A DNA stretch of 5,760 nt from an uncultured Myxococcales bacterium (GTDB taxonomy: Bacteria; Myxococcota_A; UBA9042). Shown piece by piece: positions 5,578-5,760 of the stretch. A program made the translations under genes and the position numbers. The stretch is taken from NCBI GenBank assembly GCA_937915965.1, contig CALGHC010000137.1, positions 1 to 5,760 of the forward strand, written 5' to 3'. Position 1 is the first letter of the stretch; every line of letters starts with the position of its first letter. The notes under the pieces are model-generated. The model was not told the origin of the DNA. It ran no database searches and was given only the letters and a program-made list of their open reading frames with translations.

Positions 5578-5579
5578 AG
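5575..5579 (+). promoter_or_regulatory. Ribosome binding site of the prepilin gene
   Basis: AGGAG six bases before ATG at 5586. It is formed partly by the final unit of the 9-bp tandem repeat. Confidence 0.8.
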
Positions 5580-5585
5580 AGCCTC

Positions 5586-5760
5586 ATGTGGACCAAGCTT
5601 CGTAGCAACAAGGGCTTTACGCTCATCGAGCTCATGATCGTCGTCGCGATTATCGCGATCCTCGCGGTCGTGGCCGTTCCCCAGTTCACCAAGTACATGC
5701 GCACGGCGAAGACCGCTGAAGCGACTGAGATGCTTGACCTTATCAAGAAGGGGTCGGCGT
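5586..5760 (+). CDS. Type IV prepilin (PilA-like), C-terminus cut by window edge
   Basis: ATG at 5586 opens 58 codons that run off the right edge. The short charged leader (MWTKLRSNKG) ends in Gly10, followed by FTLIELMIVVAI, the prepilin peptidase (PilD) recognition motif. The new N-terminus would be Phe11, and Glu15 is the conserved Glu5 of the mature protein. Residues 11-33 form the hydrophobic helix that anchors the subunit in the inner membrane and packs in the pilus core; Pro32 is mature Pro22 and Tyr37 mature Tyr27, both typical of type IVa pilins. The 10-residue leader is of class IVa length. The sigma-54 promoter and multiple upstream sites fit a regulated major pilin, but a minor pilin or pseudopilin cannot be excluded because the globular domain lies outside the window. 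The pilus role is established for the family. Confidence 0.93.
   Translation, partial: MWTKLRSNKGFTLIELMIVVAIIAILAVVAVPQFTKYMRTAKTAEATEMLDLIKKGSA

Overview
The window is GC-rich bacterial DNA (strong G/C preference at third codon positions) holding four protein-coding genes, two of them cut by the window edges. Three features suggest a Myxococcota-like or related deltaproteobacterial genome: bacterial fibrinogen-like 'GGGWT' proteins with cysteine-rich stalks, a proteinase-K-type secreted protease, and a type IV prepilin behind what looks like a sigma-54 promoter. The taxonomic call is inference; no rRNA or tRNA is present to test it.

Layout, left to right. (1) 1-1081, minus strand: the first 360 residues of a secreted S8 subtilisin/proteinase-K-type protease with an I9 propeptide. 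The catalytic Ser region lies beyond the left edge. (2) 1082-1414: a 333-bp non-coding stretch with three 21-bp direct repeats that carry TTGGT-N3-ACCAA dyads, plus a separate ACCAATTGGT palindrome. (3) 1415-3178, minus strand: a 587-aa secreted modular protein with a C-terminal fibrinogen-like domain. (4) 3179-3404: a 226-bp divergent promoter region. (5) 3405-5222, plus strand: a 605-aa paralogue of the previous protein with the same module order but a strongly diverged C-terminal domain. (6) 5223-5585: a 363-bp regulatory region with a repeated inverted motif, IHF-like sites, a -24/-12 (sigma-54) promoter and a 9-bp tandem repeat just before the ribosome binding site. (7) 5586-5760, plus strand: the N-terminal 58 residues of a type IV prepilin, cut by the right edge.

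Taken together, every gene encodes an exported or surface product: a protease, two fibre-like proteins with possible lectin-type tips, and a pilin. The head-to-head paralogue pair is the most distinctive element. It keeps the N-terminal beta domain, the CxGC motifs, the Ala-rich segment, the tail-fibre-like GDTMTG motif and an 8-Cys module, but the predicted recognition domain has changed. A functional link between these genes and the pilus is a hypothesis from proximity only. No mobile element, CRISPR array, RNA gene or convincing intrinsic terminator was seen.
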